Positions 31,971-32,172 of a stretch of DNA of 32,172 nt are shown piece by piece (the first letter of the stretch is position 1; every line of letters starts with the position of its first letter). Source of the DNA: Ignisphaera aggregans (GTDB taxonomy: Archaea; Thermoproteota; Thermoprotei_A; Sulfolobales; Ignisphaeraceae); NCBI GenBank assembly GCA_015662595.1, contig DQTV01000074.1, positions 1 to 32,172 on the forward strand, read 5' to 3'. The notes under the pieces are model-generated. The model made no database searches. It saw only the letters and a program-made list of their open reading frames with translations, and was not told the DNA's origin. The translations under genes and the position numbers were made by a program.

Positions 31971-32172
31971 TGACTCGTGACGATCTGTGTGAACTTCATT
32001 TAGCCTTCGACGATGTGGATTCACCATACGGTGGATGTACAACACATGCAGCAACATACCTCCTAGGACTTTTACAACATGAACTAAATGTGAAGCTTCT
32101 TGATTACCCCCACCTTGTACGCTTAAACCCATCAATACCATGGAAGACACGTGGCAACGGTGCCATAGCGCT
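31970..32172 (+). CDS. tiaS: tRNA(Ile2) 2-agmatinylcytidine synthetase, partial (3' end outside the window)
   Basis: The frame after ATG 31970 runs off the window. The first 67 codons show the TiaS opening: [22 protein letters not shown] then [21 protein letters not shown], both characteristic. TiaS joins agmatine to C34 of tRNA-Ile2 with ATP, producing agmatidine, so that the AUA codon is read as isoleucine and not methionine. It is essential in archaea. It overlaps the RAM-domain gene by one base. The rest of the gene, with the zinc and catalytic parts, cannot be seen, so integrity cannot be judged. Confidence 0.93.
   Translation, partial: MTRDDLCELHLAFDDVDSPYGGCTTHAATYLLGLLQHELNVKLLDYPHLVRLNPSIPWKTRGNGAIA

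Noticed and set aside
1-32172. CRISPR arrays, insertion sequences, prophage or integrated plasmid genes
   Set aside because: No spaced direct repeats, transposase, integrase or att-like tRNA duplication is seen; gene content is housekeeping throughout.

Overview
This window is a dense, continuous stretch of chromosome from a hyperthermophilic archaeon, most likely a crenarchaeon (TACK group). The evidence is a gene for ribosomal protein L13e (absent from Euryarchaeota), archaeal EF-1beta, topoisomerase VI, Hjc, FEN1, Tsr3, TiaS and deoxyhypusine synthase. There are also intron-bearing tRNAs with very GC-rich stems in a genome of moderate GC, and TATA-type promoters with many leaderless starts. 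I see no mobile element, CRISPR array, prophage or integration scar. No gap between genes reaches 300 bases.

Layout. 1-5.7 kb: panB and an unknown gene (minus strand), a promoter region holding a predicted C/D box sRNA, then DUF211, the tRNA thiolase ttuA, an unknown beta-rich protein and glyA (plus). 5.7-10 kb: a CinA-type domain protein, L13e with an unknown partner, Hjc, a PIN-ATPase-KH protein, and a pyruvoyl SpeD-family decarboxylase. 10-13.6 kb: a helix-turn-helix gene joined to a TatD-like hydrolase, a three-gene operon of small unknown proteins (one with twin CX3CX3C motifs), and an adenosine-specific kinase-family protein with an unknown partner. 13.6-18.3 kb: argF, fen1, a small winged-helix gene with EF-1beta and a zinc ribbon, pth2, and a TruD-family protein. 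18.3-22.7 kb: aspS, a zinc/KH protein, L40e (missed by the ORF track), a nucleotidyltransferase-like protein, and an m5C methyltransferase. 22.7-26 kb: tRNA-Val(GAC), tRNA-Cys(GCA, intron), tRNA-Phe(GAA, intron), and top6A/top6B. 26-32 kb: dys, hisS, a probable tRNA-splicing endonuclease structural subunit, mtnA, an unknown cysteine-bearing protein, tRNA-Val(CAC), tsr3, a stand-alone RAM-domain protein, and the 5' part of tiaS.

Two themes run through the genes. The first is making and modifying the translation apparatus: thiolation, pseudouridine, agmatidine, m5C, acp3U, 2'-O-methylation guided by the sRNA, tRNA splicing, two aminoacyl-tRNA synthetases, Pth2, ribosomal proteins, EF-1beta and hypusine. 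The second is an arginine/polyamine/methylthioadenosine axis: argF, the SpeD-family enzyme (arginine or S-adenosylmethionine decarboxylase), TiaS (uses agmatine), deoxyhypusine synthase (uses spermidine), Tsr3 (releases methylthioadenosine) and MtnA (salvages it).

The most noteworthy signals are: a double-guide C/D sRNA whose two guides both match conserved 23S rRNA domain IV; an AspRS with the non-discriminating His/Pro signature; a TruD homologue with Glu in place of the catalytic Asp; a small operon encoding a twin CX3CX3C protein; two tRNA-Val genes differing only at the wobble base; and a crossing (pseudoknot-type) pair of complementary segments in a convergent gap.
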